From Oxytricha trifallax (taxonomy: Eukaryota > Ciliophora > Spirotrichea > Sporadotrichida > Oxytrichidae), in contig ARYC01017347.1 in NCBI GenBank assembly GCA_000711775.1, positions 1 through 64,000 on the forward strand: DNA of 64,000 bases, read 5' to 3'. Below the pieces are notes generated by a model. It was given only the letters and a program-made list of their open reading frames with translations. It was not told where the DNA came from and searched no databases. Numbering within the stretch: position 1 is the stretch's first letter; every line of letters begins with the position of its first letter. Position numbers and translations under genes: made by a program. Shown here piece by piece: positions 47,366 through 59,900 of the stretch.

Positions 47366-50300
47366 ATGGCAAATTATAATAAGTTCTATCAGTCCCAGTC
47401 CACGATTCTCCCTTATTCCCCTACATTCAACAACGCTGAATATCTAAACGCTTAGCAAAACGACTACTAAGAAGACGACGATGAAGATAATAAATTTAAA
47501 ACCTTAAATAAAGGACCACCCTCAAAAGATCACAGTTTAAAGCGAGTGAAGAGATTTATGGATATGTCCAATCAATAATAATATTTGGATGACGCAAAAT
47601 CTTAATCAAGTGGTAGCAAAATGGCAAAGTCTTTTAATAAGTTCAATAACTAGAGAGATTCAGCTGATGCCAAGTCACAATTGTCTATGATTCATGAAAC
47701 TATGAGTTCGCATTCAAGAACGCATGATAATTCAATTATACCATAAGGAGGGAATCAGAGGGATTCTGGGATAAGTCAAATTAATAACTTTGAAAACACT
47801 AAATTAAATAAACTTTAAAAGGAATTTGAAGGGAAAATTTGGAATTAAAATAATGTGATTCTTTTTATAATTTATGAACAAAACTAATTTAACTTTTAAA
47901 AAATTTGAATAATAAATTAGTTTAGAAAATTTTGCACCTCCATAGATAATTAGGATAAAGTATATATATAGTCTTATATTCAATTCAATATATAAAAATA
48001 TCTGTATATTAAAAAAATATTGCCTGTTAAAATAAAGGGATACACTTAAAAATTCTTGTTTTTAATTTCGACAATTATTCTATTTCTTATATAATAATTA
48101 GCAAACAGATAATTATCGAAATGGAAACATCTATATCCAGGATCTTGATGTTACCTAAAATTTTAAGCAAAATTACGATTCTCAATCCACAAAATCTTAA
48201 GGCTTTAATCAATTGCTCAATCCGTTTTAAAATCAAGTCAATTAAAATAAAAGTTACTACTTCCCACCTACATTTGAATCTAAATAGAGCAACAGGATTT
48301 CAACAACAATAAAATTACTGAATGATAAAGAGAAATTTATATATGCTAGAAAACATAGAAATGTTGATTTGTTACTTGAACTTATTCAAAGCAATGACTC
48401 AGTTACAAGAAGTGGATCTATGATTGATATGAACACATCAAGTTAGATGTATCAGCACCCCTCACATAATTATACTTAGCAGTTATCAAATAGACAGTCT
48501 AATGACATGACGTCTCTCATCACAAATCCTGGAAATGAATACGAGATGAGAATTGATTTAAACACAAGTACAAATAACATTCCCAATTAAAATCATGGTT
48601 TAGATACATCAATGACCAGCTAAGCTAATCTAATTTAAGGCTAATAGAAAGATTCTTCTCCGATAATGAGATCCTCTCAATACTAAAGAATTTAGTAATA
48701 GATGGCTAGCCCAAGATCTAAAAATATGAATCAAACTTAGGAGAACTCATTTTCAAGATTTCAAAACTAAATGCAGAACAGTTCAAGCAACACATTTCGT
48801 TAATAGATGACTTCATAAAATCATAATAGTGGACATAGCAGGACTAATTCCTAAATTAACAGTACTTATAATGGCATAGTAACTGGAGCTTGCTTTGGTT
48901 CTAATGGAGAATTAAGAAGTGATTTACGCAAAGAATGGATGGATCCAGAATATCTAGTAAGTCATTGCGCTCTAAACTAACTAACTCATTTAATACTGTA
49001 AAAAAGGAAGGAAGTCAAGCTGCATAAGTTCTATAACTTACCTGAACTTTATGTCAAACAAAGGGATCTTGTTCAGTTAAGATAAAAGATTGTGTCTCAT
49101 TTTTAAGAGTAAAACGCTTTTGATAAAAGAATGAAGAAGTACTAGCTTATGGCTGATGAAGTGGGCATTCAAAGTTCGCTGTTCTTACTCTTAGTGCTTG
49201 CAGAAGATGAAGTTAAAGGAATTAATTTCCAAGAAGACGTTATATAGAAGATAAAAAATGAATAGAAAAGCTCAATTTCTAGTCTTGAATCTCTTGAAAA
49301 ATTAGGAAAAGCTCAGTCTATATTAAGTTCAGGTTCAAAGAAAAATAAAAAGCATTAAGATAAAGAATCATAAAAAGCTTTAAATACAGGATGGTTTAAA
49401 AGAAACATAAATAAGATTTTAGATTTATTAGACTAAGTAAACAAAATTTTTAACAACTATTAAATCTAAATTTATTTATGTAAATTTACTGAGTGATTAA
49501 ATGCTTGGTTAAGTCCCATTTAGAATCACTATAATACTATTCAAGAATCTAAGAGTTATATCTAAATCGATAACCAACTCTTATATTAAAAAGAGAGTCA
49601 CTTATAAAAAACTTTAAAGCTTCTTTGACAGAGAGCGAGATAATATGAGTGAATTGGAGCTTATTGAGCTCGAAGATTCACTTAAGCATTTCTATTCGAA
49701 AAGGGAACTTTACAGCTTTACCAAAAGAAGGCAGCATGTTGCAAAACTAAAGGATGTTTATGATGATTTTAAATTAACTTTTATGTTTACTTGTAATAGC
49801 TTCAAGGTTATGACAGCGCAAAGATCAATAAAATTACTAGGCTAATAAGGTCTGACTCTACAGAATCATTGATAGAATAAATTCAGACTGACAAGCAGTT
49901 TTAATCGATGCTAATATAAAATCAACTGGACACTTCAAAGTGTGATGACACTAATTCAAATTACATAAGAAACAGTTATGAGTTCAAGATTATGGCAGAG
50001 GAAGGAGGAGCTCCTGGAAGTTATGGGAATGAAAAGCGACTTTCACCTGATGGCTCAGGATCCTAGAGAGACATGGAAATTAAATTTGGGATACAATCTT
50101 CAAACAGCGTTGGGCCTGATATGTAGAATTAACTTATGAAAGCAATGTCCAAAAATAATGAATAGTCAAAGAGAGATAAATTCCTTGGCAATACTTCGCT
50201 TGAAAGCTTATAATTTCTATTTTATCATTAAGCCGTAATAACATGATGAGCGAGATTAGTAGTTCAACAAACTAAGATTTCTAAAAAACGAAACTAGGCT

Positions 50301-51238
50301 ATTATCAACAATTTTTGAACAGTAAATATTAGAGCATATACTCAAAGAAGAATCCAGATACTTTTTCCAACTTGAAGGATTCCAGAATGGGTGAATCACC
50401 AGTTGACTAAACCTTTCTAGAAATGAAAGAGTCTTTATTACTTAAGGATAGAAGTTTTTATTAAAAACTAAAACTAGATTAATCTAGAGAAGAATCCAAG
50501 AATATTATGTATGGGCCTCAAGGTGGAACTATCATGGGTGAAAGCATGTCAACCTTCACGAAAAATTCATCTCCAATAAATAGCTAATTTTAGAAATTTG
50601 ATAGTTAAAACAATAAGATTTTTAGAAAGTAAGAATCAAGTTTAAGTGGCTTTGATACTAATAAGTTGCCTATAAACTATACATCATTAGGTGCTACTTT
50701 TAAAGCTGATGCTTAATTTTTATAAAGGAAATTAAGCAATGAAACACAAGACTATGAGACAGTAGACCTCAAAACACTTTTACAAAGATCAGATTAATCC
50801 ACTTAACTTGGCACTAGACACTTTACTTCAAATGGAAAAGGCAATACAAAGTCAATTATGAAATCCTCTTAAAATAAGTTAGATTAAACAGTTGCTTAAT
50901 AATCATCATTTTGTTGTGTCTGCTTGCCTGGTAGTAACTCAAATTCAAATAATAAAAAGATCAAAAAGAACAATAAACGAAAAGATTCCTCAGCTGCTGG
51001 AGGTTTCATGAATACTAAGCAATCTGAAGAATTTGGGTATAACATAAATTTAAGAAAATAAATTTAGAATTAATACTTCAAAAATATTTTAACTTCTTTA
51101 AACTTAGCGCTTTACATTTTTTATTATTATCAATTTTTTATTTATTTAAAATGCTTAGGCTCTTAGATTGTACTTTATAGTAAAATAGTAAAGTAAAAAT
51201 CAAATATCATTTAAAAAATAAATATCTAGTATAATTGA
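47366..51238 (+). CDS. Unrecognised large Q/N/S-rich protein
   Basis: Discontinuous plus-strand gene beginning at ATG 47366 (MANYNKFYQSQSTILPYSPT). Blocks at 47366-47830, 48080-48955, 48990-49440, 49500-49850, 49850-50215 and 50220-51060 are all open with TAA/TAG as Gln. Most is low complexity Ser/Asn/Gln. More folded parts are LLNDKEKFIYARKHRNVDLL, GACFGSNGELRSDLRKEWMD, and the helical section LHKFYNLPELYVKQRDLVQL with LMADEVGIQSSLFLLLVLAE. Near 50910 a short cluster FCCVCLPG occurs. The frame can be followed to TGA 51236-51238, although the last 170 bp look non-coding. More than one gene is possible. I recognise no family. Confidence 0.5.
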
Positions 51239-51274
51239 TATCCCTTTAGAGAATTTAACCTATAAGAAGCCAAG

Positions 51275-51888
51275 ATGTCGACAGATTCATATCAAAAGCT
51301 AGCAATTATAATGGAAGATGAACAAAACTCTGATAATTTGAGAATTCGGCAATCAAAGAACAGTTCAAATATCAATCAAAATGGCAACAATAGATAGGAC
51401 TATAATTAGATCTATGAGTCAGTCACATTTAAAGCTAAGTCAAAAAAAAATAACAAAGAATCTAGTTCAAGCTTATAGTATCAATAATAATACAGTTCGT
51501 CACAGTTGAGGGTGAATAATACCATCTTCAAATCTACCAAAAACACCTAAAGTTAAATATTTTATCATTATAATACGGGATGTACAAGTTTCTGATAAGA
51601 ATAATTCATGAATCCAAAAGAATTACCTTTATATAAATCTTTATTCTGTAATATAACTTTAATTTTCAATAAAGTCAATTGGAACAGGAAAACTAAAATT
51701 AAAACCAAAACATTTCCTAAAAGCAGTCTCAACTTTCTTAATCTGAGCATGGCGAAGTGAAATATTGCAAACAACATAATTAAGTAGTTAGAGTTGGAAG
51801 CCAGAAAATTTAATGTTAAAAATGCACACAGTATGAGATTGAAAAACATGAAACTAAAGAGAAAATCAAAGAATGTCTTATATTCTGA
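51275..51888 (+). CDS. Unknown protein with CxxH...CxxC cluster
   Basis: Starts at ATG 51275 (MSTDSYQKLAIIMEDEQNSD). A first block to about 51550 is Ser/Asn/Gln-rich. A second block (about 51600-51888) reads a Gln-rich stretch then EVKYCKQHNQVVRVGSQKIQ, CQKCTQYEIEKHETKEKIKE and CLIF with TGA 51886-51888. The spacing C-x2-H ... C-x2-C resembles a small zinc-binding (B-box-like) module followed by a helix. The long hydrophobic frame on the opposite strand here is a shadow. Whether the two blocks join through an IES near 51560-51600 was not resolved. Confidence 0.45.
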
Positions 51889-52331
51889 AAAATAAGAACT
51901 CCCCAGAAAATTAATATAATAACAAATGGTCAATATCTGATAAATTAAAGTAGTTAAGTAAGTATAATAGAGTCAACTTATATATACAAAATAGTTAGAT
52001 AAATTATCACAAAGTTTATAAAGGAAGTAAATTTATTTCATTTAATTTCTTGAATCAGACTAATTTTTTATTAATAGAGCCCTTCTAGAAAATATTTAAA
52101 TTTTAATTTACTTTAAAAAATTGTAAAATTTGTTTAATATCAAAAGCAAAATCATAGATAAACATCTAATTAAAACTATTAATCCAAAGAAATAAATTAA
52201 TAGTTAAAGTATCAAACACAAAGTTTATATTTATTTACTCATTAACAAGAATGTGATTATACTCACGATTATATCTTTAGTATGTTTTCTAGCCTCTCAA
52301 CTGTTAACTTTTCTTCTTTTCCCATTATATT

Positions 52332-55300
52332 TCAATTTATTATTGATATTTATTATGAAAATTGAAGAAAAAATAACTAAATTTATTGTTCTATAGAGTA
52401 TTATATAGAATTATCGGTTTATTCATTGTTCGTGGTCACTCCGTTTACTTAATCAAGATAGAATTAGTTGACAGTTAAAGTGGCTACTTTTTGCAGGTCA
52501 ATATAGTCGTAGTCTTAGTACTTAGCCCACACTTTGCCATTTATACTTAAAAATATTTACATAAAATAACTATTAAATTAAGTATAAATAAGTGATTGTT
52601 GGCGTATCTTTTGATGGTTGGCTTGTCACTGTAGATACCCATTAGAATTTTGACGACGTCGAGAGCTTTCAGTCTGTCATTTGCCTCCATGCTTGAGCTT
52701 TACTCGTGGAATTCTTTCAATAAAGATTTGATCTCACTCTATATACAAAATGTTAGATTCATGTTTAGCAAACTACTTTAGTTAGTGAGATTGAGAATGT
52801 TTAAAAACAAATATCAAGTATCAAGGCATGGGTTCTATGATGGAACATTAATATAAATTTTAAAAACTAAAATTGAACTTACCTCTACTGATGCTTTGTC
52901 ACGATGTGAGTTTATGTAAATAAGTGGCATCATTTCATTACGTTTTTCCTCATCACCTGCTACCTACACTTCCATGTCATCTTCGTTTTCAATGCTAAAG
53001 TATAGATTTATCAAGTCATTCAGTTAGTTAGAGAATCCCTTGTACATTTCAAGTCCATTATCAAAAATATTATATTAAAAATGTTGATATTGTAAATACT
53101 ATGTGATAAAAGATCTTAAATTTCAAGTCTAAATATGATTAATTCACTGTTAGTTTTTTAAATCAGCTTCCTGTTTTTCTTTCTTTAACATAACATCGAC
53201 ATTAATCAGTGATACTCTTCTTGCTACGAAATATTTGATTATTCATATGAAAATTTACTCAGATACTTTTAACAATAATTTATTGATAAATGATAAAATA
53301 CATGCAGTTAAGTTTCTGGACCATATTTCTCTCGATTCTCCTGGTTTCCTTTAACATATCCTAACTTAATTCCAAAGTCTGACCACCACTGGGGATGTGA
53401 CAGATTTTCAACACGAAACTTTCATTGTCAGTATCGTAAGAAATATTGTTGCCTTATGTGCTTTGCATTGAGTACAAGATTTTAGGTAAACTATGTAATA
53501 TCATACTTATATAGATAATTAACTAAGCAATAAAACTTATTAAAACAATGAAACTTATTTATAGATAGTTTTTCTAAATCATAATCATAAATTATAATTT
53601 ATCTGTAATCATGATAATTATAAATATGCAATATATGTTTATGTGGAAAGGATTCATGTTAAGTTCATAAGCGAGTCTCTACAAGCTGACATTATAGACA
53701 CCCTAGTGCTCTTTTGCGATTTCAAGGAATTTCTTAATGAATGGATTCTCAAGTGCCATCTGCTCAGGGCGTTTAGAGTGGAATCTCATGCCAATTTTAT
53801 CTGGGAGGACTCCTTCCAAAGAGAAGAATCTCTTTTCCTCTGAAGTCTTCTCAAGTGAGTTCTAATTATTACAATGTTATCAGGTTATCTTTAAGAAGAA
53901 AAACTTAAGATTTGATAAGTAATGAGAGTTAAGCATAGTAAGTACGACTTCTTTTTTCAGGTCTAGAAGTGATAAGGTCTCTTTGACATCTAAGAAGAGA
54001 TAAAGTCTATTTGGGTTCTCAATTGCTGAAATTGATTCTGGGAAGATTTTCATAACACCATCCTCTTGCTTCTCGTAAACATTTAACGCTATTTATAATT
54101 CATTAAATTATGTCGATTATATGAATATGTATATTTGCTGAATAGTAGGCATTAAATATATAGCAATAATATATAATTAAGTTTAATACTTCTTGAGTTC
54201 TTCTTCATGTTCAAACTCTTCAATCATGCCATTATTCATTTAATCTTCTTCACTGCCAGATACCTTATTTAGCTTTCTTTTTTTACTCTTGATTTAATTT
54301 GGCTTCAATATCTTCATCACAGCTCTTTTAAACTCCACAATGATTTATCACTAAATTTATATTTTTTTTACCTATATAGATTGTAAATATAAATAACAAT
54401 TGAAAAATGTTTTATTATTATTATTATTATTTGTGTTTAATGATTTTATTGGTCAACTTGAGAGCATTCTGGTTATCAAGTAAATCAGTGAGTATAAGCC
54501 TTCTAATAAGATAGAAGTCTTCATTGTTCAAGAACATGTGGCATCTGGCTAGCTTTCCATCTCTACCAGCTCTACCTATCTCCTGCACGTAGTTCTCGAT
54601 GGACTTGGGCATGTCGTAATGAATAACTGATTAAATATCAGATTTATCGATACCCATGGAGAAAGCAATTGTGCAAACCAATACACGAATCTAAACAAAG
54701 TATTTGTTAGGAAAATTCTGCTAAACTTGTCTTAATTTTAATCAATTTTAAGTTAGAATTTTTAAATTAAAGTTTAACTTACATTGTTATTGATGAAATT
54801 CTTCTGAATGATTTGTCTCTGTTAATCAGACTTACCAGCATGATAAGCACTACTATTAATGCCATTTTACTATAAGAAAATTAGAAACTTATTTGATAAT
54901 TACATTCAAATGACTGGCTAGTCTCTCGCATGTAGCTTTATGTGTAGCAAATATTAACACGGAAGTTAGCTTTTTAAAGCTACCAGAACTCATTAATTGC
55001 ATCAAACTCTTTAGTTTGTCAGTGTCTCTTGTGATACTCAAACTCAAATTCATTCTTGATAAATTAGGCTCAGTTACGATGTGTTCTGGATATTGAACAT
55101 TGAAGATTTTACACACTGATTTCTGGGTGGCTTTGGTGGCTGTTGCTGTTAAACCAAGGACTACGCAGGAATCTTTTTGACTAGTAACTTTCTCCTTAAT
55201 CATATCGTGGAGTTTTAGATTAAACTGGTTATTATAGTAAACTAATTGATAAAAAAAGATAGGCAGGTCTGAAGTTGTGACTCCACTCAGAAGCGCAATG

Positions 55301-56361
55301 GATTTCATCAACACACACCATGGCAATCTTACGGTTGTACTTGCTGAAATCTTCCATAAAGAACTTCTCTGGGGAAATGAACAACACTTTAATGTGCTTA
55401 TCTTGAATAGCTTTATATATTATTTATAAGTTTTAGTGGTTTGTCTGGAATTTTCAGACGCTCTATATTGTAAATTTACGGATATTTATATAGCTTTAAT
55501 TACTTCCTTCTTAAGTTGGTAATTTTAATGTGAATTTAGAGATGCACCTGGTAGGAAATCAGGTAATTTCCCTAATTAATCAGTCATTAGTGAGATTAGG
55601 GGAGTGACTATTATAATTAAGCCATTCATAAACATGGATACATACTAGTAGACGAATAATTAAATTATCAGCAACAAATGCATTAGTATTATAAAATTAT
55701 TCCATTGAAATGTGTATAAGTTAGACGAGAGATTTACCGCCACCAGTTGCAAGGACTACCAAGGCGTTTTCCTTCTTTACCAGTAGGATCTTGATGGCCT
55801 CTAATTAACCAGCTCTGAAACTTTCATGCCCGAATTTGTCTTTCAGGATTTTGGTGTATTCCTCATCACTATCAGGGATTTTACAATAAAATTCATAGTA
55901 TTTTGAACCATATACCATCACTTTAGATAGATAAATGATAGAATTATACACAAATAAGTTATATAGAGTGGAATATCGAAATCAGTTGGAAGTTCTTCAG
56001 TTTCCTTTAGTTCCTCCTCATTTTTATCTTCTTCTTCTTCCTTGAGTTCTTCGTCTATTTTATGTAGGTGCTTGATTTCTTCATCTCCATCAAGTAGTTG
56101 CTCATCATCACTATTATCCTCTTGTTCATCATTATAAAAATATCGTTACTTAACATTTTATTTAGGATTGTATAATATTTGACATATTTGATTCATCAAT
56201 TTCACTGAGAGTTTTAGCTACTTTCTTAACATATTTCAAGGCAGATGTACTGAAGCCTGGTACTAAATCCTCAACCAAATTACCATTTTCATCTACTAGA
56301 TTATTCCAATTGTATTTTGAATATCATAATTGTATTGAGTATTATAATTATTGTATATAAG

Positions 56362-56443
<82 letters not shown>

Positions 56444-58599
56444 TATTATTATTATTATTATAAATATAATTATTATTATTATCTTTACTGCAATACCGAT
56501 ATCATCGATTCTATGGTTTGGATTGCCACCAGCGTATTCCAAGCCAACTTTACCCAGGCCTCCGAAGGCATTGACCTGGTCTCTGTTCTTAGCAGCCTCA
56601 ATCTGCATCTTTCTCTTGATTCTGTCATTGAACTTCAGCTGGTTCTTCTTCTTGGCCATCATCTTGTTCTGGTAGGCACCTCCTCTCATACGGGGTTTGT
56701 AGGCTTTCAAGTTCATTTTCACGAAATTAGTGCGGTTTTGACGGTCTGGGTTCAAACTTGCTTGTTGCTTTTGGATAGTATATTGAAATTAATAATATTC
56801 ACACACACATGATAAATAAAATACAAGTTTTTATCATGTAATATTAAATAAATTAAAATAGCCTTTGAAGTCTTTAGCTTTTCTATTTGAGTAGACAATT
56901 TCTCAAGCATGTTTGGGGCTTTCTTTGCTTTTTTAATTTATATTATTACTATCATTGATTTTCATTATTGTTAGATATAATCTGAGAATATATCTTGAAT
57001 TAGTAAATAAACAAAACTTCTTAAGATTCAACTTTATCGTCGAACTCCTTGGGTACCTTATTCTTAGCAGCAGTGGCTTTAGCTTTTCTTACACTTGGTG
57101 CTTTCTTAGTAGCAACTGTAGAGCCTGCATTGGAGATGGATGGTCTGCCAGGCATGATACTTTGTCTGTTACCCTCTTCATCTGTAGACTGTAGACGAGT
57201 CAACTTTGAAACATTCGAATTGAACTAACTAGCAACTGGTGTAGCATAGCTCATATAATAACCAAAATTTAGTAAAAATAGTATAAATTGAGAAGCATGA
57301 GATTTCTTGCCAGCTTTAAGGCCGTCTTGGTTGTTGCTGTCGCCTAAAACATTTAGAGTGAACTGAGAGGCTTTATAGGTGTCAATAGGAGTGGTTAGTT
57401 GGTTATTTCCGTTCCCAGAGATGCTTGGTCTCATGCCAGAACTTGTCATGTTTGTGCTGTCAGTGTTTTCCATGTTTGAAAATTAAACAACTAAAACATA
57501 CCAAACCGCAGTTTAAAATAATGTTATTGAAGAGTGTCTTTTGGGTATGTTTAATATCTGAGTGATCAGCTGTAGCAATCAATTAATCAGCATTGTGATA
57601 GCTCTGGAAAGGTGGAACCTTAGCTTACTACTGTTGTTTGTTACCGAATGAACCAATTTACAAGAATATTTTATAGATTAAAGATACGAAACGAGTCCCA
57701 AGCTATTAAAAGCCAAAAACGAAATTTAACTTATAATGAATGCTCATCTTAGCTTGAGCACTTGCAATCTTTTTATTGCATCTAGCGAGGGCATCTTCAA
57801 CAGACAACCTCCCTGAAGAAATTGCAGTTTTTTCATGATTATCAGCCATGAATAAATTGTCATTAGCCATCTCTTGATCAAGCATCTTCTCAAACATTTT
57901 CTGCTGGTTTTAAATACTTCTATCGATAATAAGCTACCCAGTTTTCTCCATTTGTAACTCATCCTTGCCTGTGAACATTGCTTAATCCAAATTGAATTTA
58001 GGTTTATGCAGTTTATTAGCTAGATCTTTAGATTGGATGTGAAGCTTGGTGGGAAGGGCAGATTTATATAAAGTGGGCTTTTGGTTGTGCTCTTGAGATA
58101 TTACTGACTTGCGGGATATGTTTGGAATGCTGCTTCCACTTGTTGAATAATGTTAAGAATATAAAGATTGGTATACGAATTATCATTTTTTTGTAATTCT
58201 CAATTGAATGTCACTTTAAAACAAGCGATTTACATTTCATAGAAAATCTATGATTTTAATAAAGTTGAGCCAACGCCATTGCTCACCTTCTAATTTTACA
58301 AATTAATCCCACTTCCCTGTTTTATTTGACCATAATTGGAGCTTTAAATATGAGCAAAACTTTATTTGTTCATAATGGCGGGATTCTATTAGCCTTACAG
58401 CTGTGTCAGTGACTTCGATCTGTTCACTCCCATTCCAATCATACTTTAAGTGGGCTATACATAAAAATTTAGAAAATTAAGGACATTAAAAATTGCTAAA
58501 ACTTACATTCAGCTTTTGAATTGGTTGAGTTGTTTGTTAAACTGGAGCTATGCCAGAAGCTTAAGCTTTTTCTTGGAACTTTTTAATAAGAGAACTCAT
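52332..58599 (-). CDS. RECQL4: RECQL4-like DNA helicase
   Basis: RecQ-family 3'-5' helicase with the RecQ4/Sld2-type N-terminus. Start ATG 58599 ([20 protein letters not shown]), low-complexity N-terminal region, then at about 56640-56740 [20 protein letters not shown], which resembles the NYVRLNMK...YVRG motif of RECQL4. Helicase core: [14 protein letters not shown] and Walker [12 protein letters not shown] (about 55735-55850), DEIH box [18 protein letters not shown] (about 55310), [11 protein letters not shown], and motif [22 protein letters not shown] (54560-54610). C-terminal blocks continue to about 52430 ([60 protein letters not shown]). TGA at 52334-52332 is tentative. Many IESs; one of about 100 bp is an ATT microsatellite. 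A DEIH box replaces the usual DEAH. Confidence 0.85.
55217..55256. other. IES in the RECQL4-like gene, pointer AGAT
   Basis: AGAT on the + strand at 55217-55220 and 55257-55260. The join [13 protein letters not shown] restores continuous helicase sequence after the DEIH box. 40 bp. Confidence 0.85.
56362..56461. repeat. ATT/TTA trinucleotide microsatellite
   Basis: About 100 bp of nearly perfect TTA repeats with one interruption, between two MDSs of the RECQL4-like gene. It falls in non-coding DNA that would be eliminated or spliced; a long Leu-run frame over it is an artefact of the repeat. Confidence 0.95.
58455..58506 (-). other. Intron in the RECQL4-like gene
   Basis: GTAAGT...TATAG in gene orientation, 52 nt. 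Splicing gives Q-K-L-N-P-T-Q-S-M-I-G-M, continuing a long open frame. Confidence 0.7.
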
Positions 58600-58734
58600 T
58601 TTAAATGTTCTTTCAATCTATCTATGTGATTATAATTATAAATTCAAATTTAACTACCCTCTTAAATATCCACAAATCCAAAGTCATAAACCTAAAACAT
58701 AACCTTTCCAATATTAAATTTACATACTTTCCCC

Positions 58735-59756
58735 TATAGTAAATTGGTAAATACCTATTTTATTTGAAATACAAGTTCCCAGTACTGAACATTTCCCAAT
58801 TTTACCCCAGACCAGGAACAGTTGCAGCTAAATGGAAGAAAGTACCAAGTTAAGATGTTAAGAAGCGTAGTAATGATTTGACCAAACTTTTTGATTCTTA
58901 CACCACGAACAACCATTACATCGGCACTGAGCAACTAGTGTGGATTGTTAGCTTTGATGACAGAAAGAAAGCTATGGTCAATGGAGAGTTTATAATAAAT
59001 TAATATGATTTTAGTCTCACTGTTTTCAAATATAAGTAAATATAGATAGAATTTTGAACATAATAGGAAAATAAGAAAAAACACAATATTATCAAATAAA
59101 AGCAAAATTAAATATAAATTTAAGAGTTGCCATAACTGATGGGACACACCAAATCATACACTAAAGTAGTTATAAATCAGGATGCTGACTCTCTGGCTAA
59201 TCAACCAGCTGCCTCACTTATTGGAAAATGTGTTAAGATTCATGTAACTGAGACTCATAAATGGCACATTTCTGGCTATATCCTTGATGCTTTGTTAAAA
59301 TATATTATCATAACAAAGAGTGTTGTTGGAATAATTGTTTTATATATAATTATATATGCTAGCCCTGAACTCCCTGAAGTACCAGTCGACTATTTTGAAA
59401 GGTTAGAAAAGCAAAAGATTGAACAAGAAAAAACTAAATAATCAAACTCTGGCGAAGGAAAATTTACATTCACGATTAATCTTTTATTGGTTTTTTAATG
59501 AATTTTAAATGATTTTATTATAAAAGGAAAATCCCTTGTAGGACAGACAATAGTGGCTTCTGATGGTAAATCAGTGCGTATAGAGATAGATGCAAAGGGA
59601 AATGAAATCGAAGTGGAGGAGGTCATAGAGACCATAGTAGTCAAGCACAAGAAAGATGATGTGAACAAGCATATGCTGGGCATGGCAGTTATGACACTTG
59701 GGTTGTTCATAATGCTCAGATATTTCATAAATTCTCCAATATTACAGACTGTATGA
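58735..59756 (+). CDS. CDKAL1: CDKAL1 tRNA methylthiotransferase, C-terminal half only
   Basis: Radical-SAM enzyme family that adds the methylthio group to t6A37 of tRNA-Lys(UUU). Only the C-terminal third is here: [20 protein letters not shown] and [20 protein letters not shown] (matching the [17 protein letters not shown] and KKVP region of human CDKAL1), the TRAM domain ([20 protein letters not shown]), a charged linker and a C-terminal transmembrane tail ([20 protein letters not shown]), TGA 59754-59756. Three IESs have clear pointers. The UPF0004 and radical-SAM domains with their Cys motifs are absent; upstream lies only 130 bp of AT-rich DNA before the divergent helicase gene. The missing MDSs must be at another germline locus, or this is a partial copy. 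Confidence 0.9.
58974..59138. other. IES in CDKAL1, pointer ATGG
   Basis: ATGG at 58974-58977 and 59139-59142. The join [13 protein letters not shown] is in frame; a second ATGG at 58983 would give the wrong frame. 165 bp. Confidence 0.8.
59287..59355. other. IES in CDKAL1, pointer ATGCT
   Basis: ATGCT at 59287-59291 and 59356-59360; the join Y-I-L-D-A-S-P-E-L-P is in frame. 69 bp. Confidence 0.9.
59455..59523. other. IES in CDKAL1, pointer AAGGAAAAT
   Basis: AAGGAAAAT at 59455-59463 and 59524-59532, the longest pointer found; the join G-E-G-K-S-L-V-G-Q is in frame. 69 bp, the same length as the preceding IES. Confidence 0.92.
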
Positions 59757-59900
59757 AGAGAAATATATTAAGTTAGGATTATGTGATTTAATTCATCAAT
59801 TAAGATTAGTTAAAAGCTTTTATGAGAAGATTTGGAAAAGTTTATCGATTTAGTTAATTTTCAATCTATCAGATTGATTTAGTAGAAGAATAAGTTTAAT

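Noticed and set aside
51568..51933. 121-residue hydrophobic frame on the minus strand suggesting a membrane protein
   Set aside because: The plus strand reads as a Gln-rich then Cys/His-containing protein with TAA/TAG as Gln, continuing the gene at 51275; the minus frame is its shadow.
56351..56812. Open frame with a long leucine run followed by a Ser/Leu-rich protein on the plus strand
   Set aside because: The Leu-run is the TTA microsatellite, and the rest is the antisense of the RECQL4-like block at 56480-56760.
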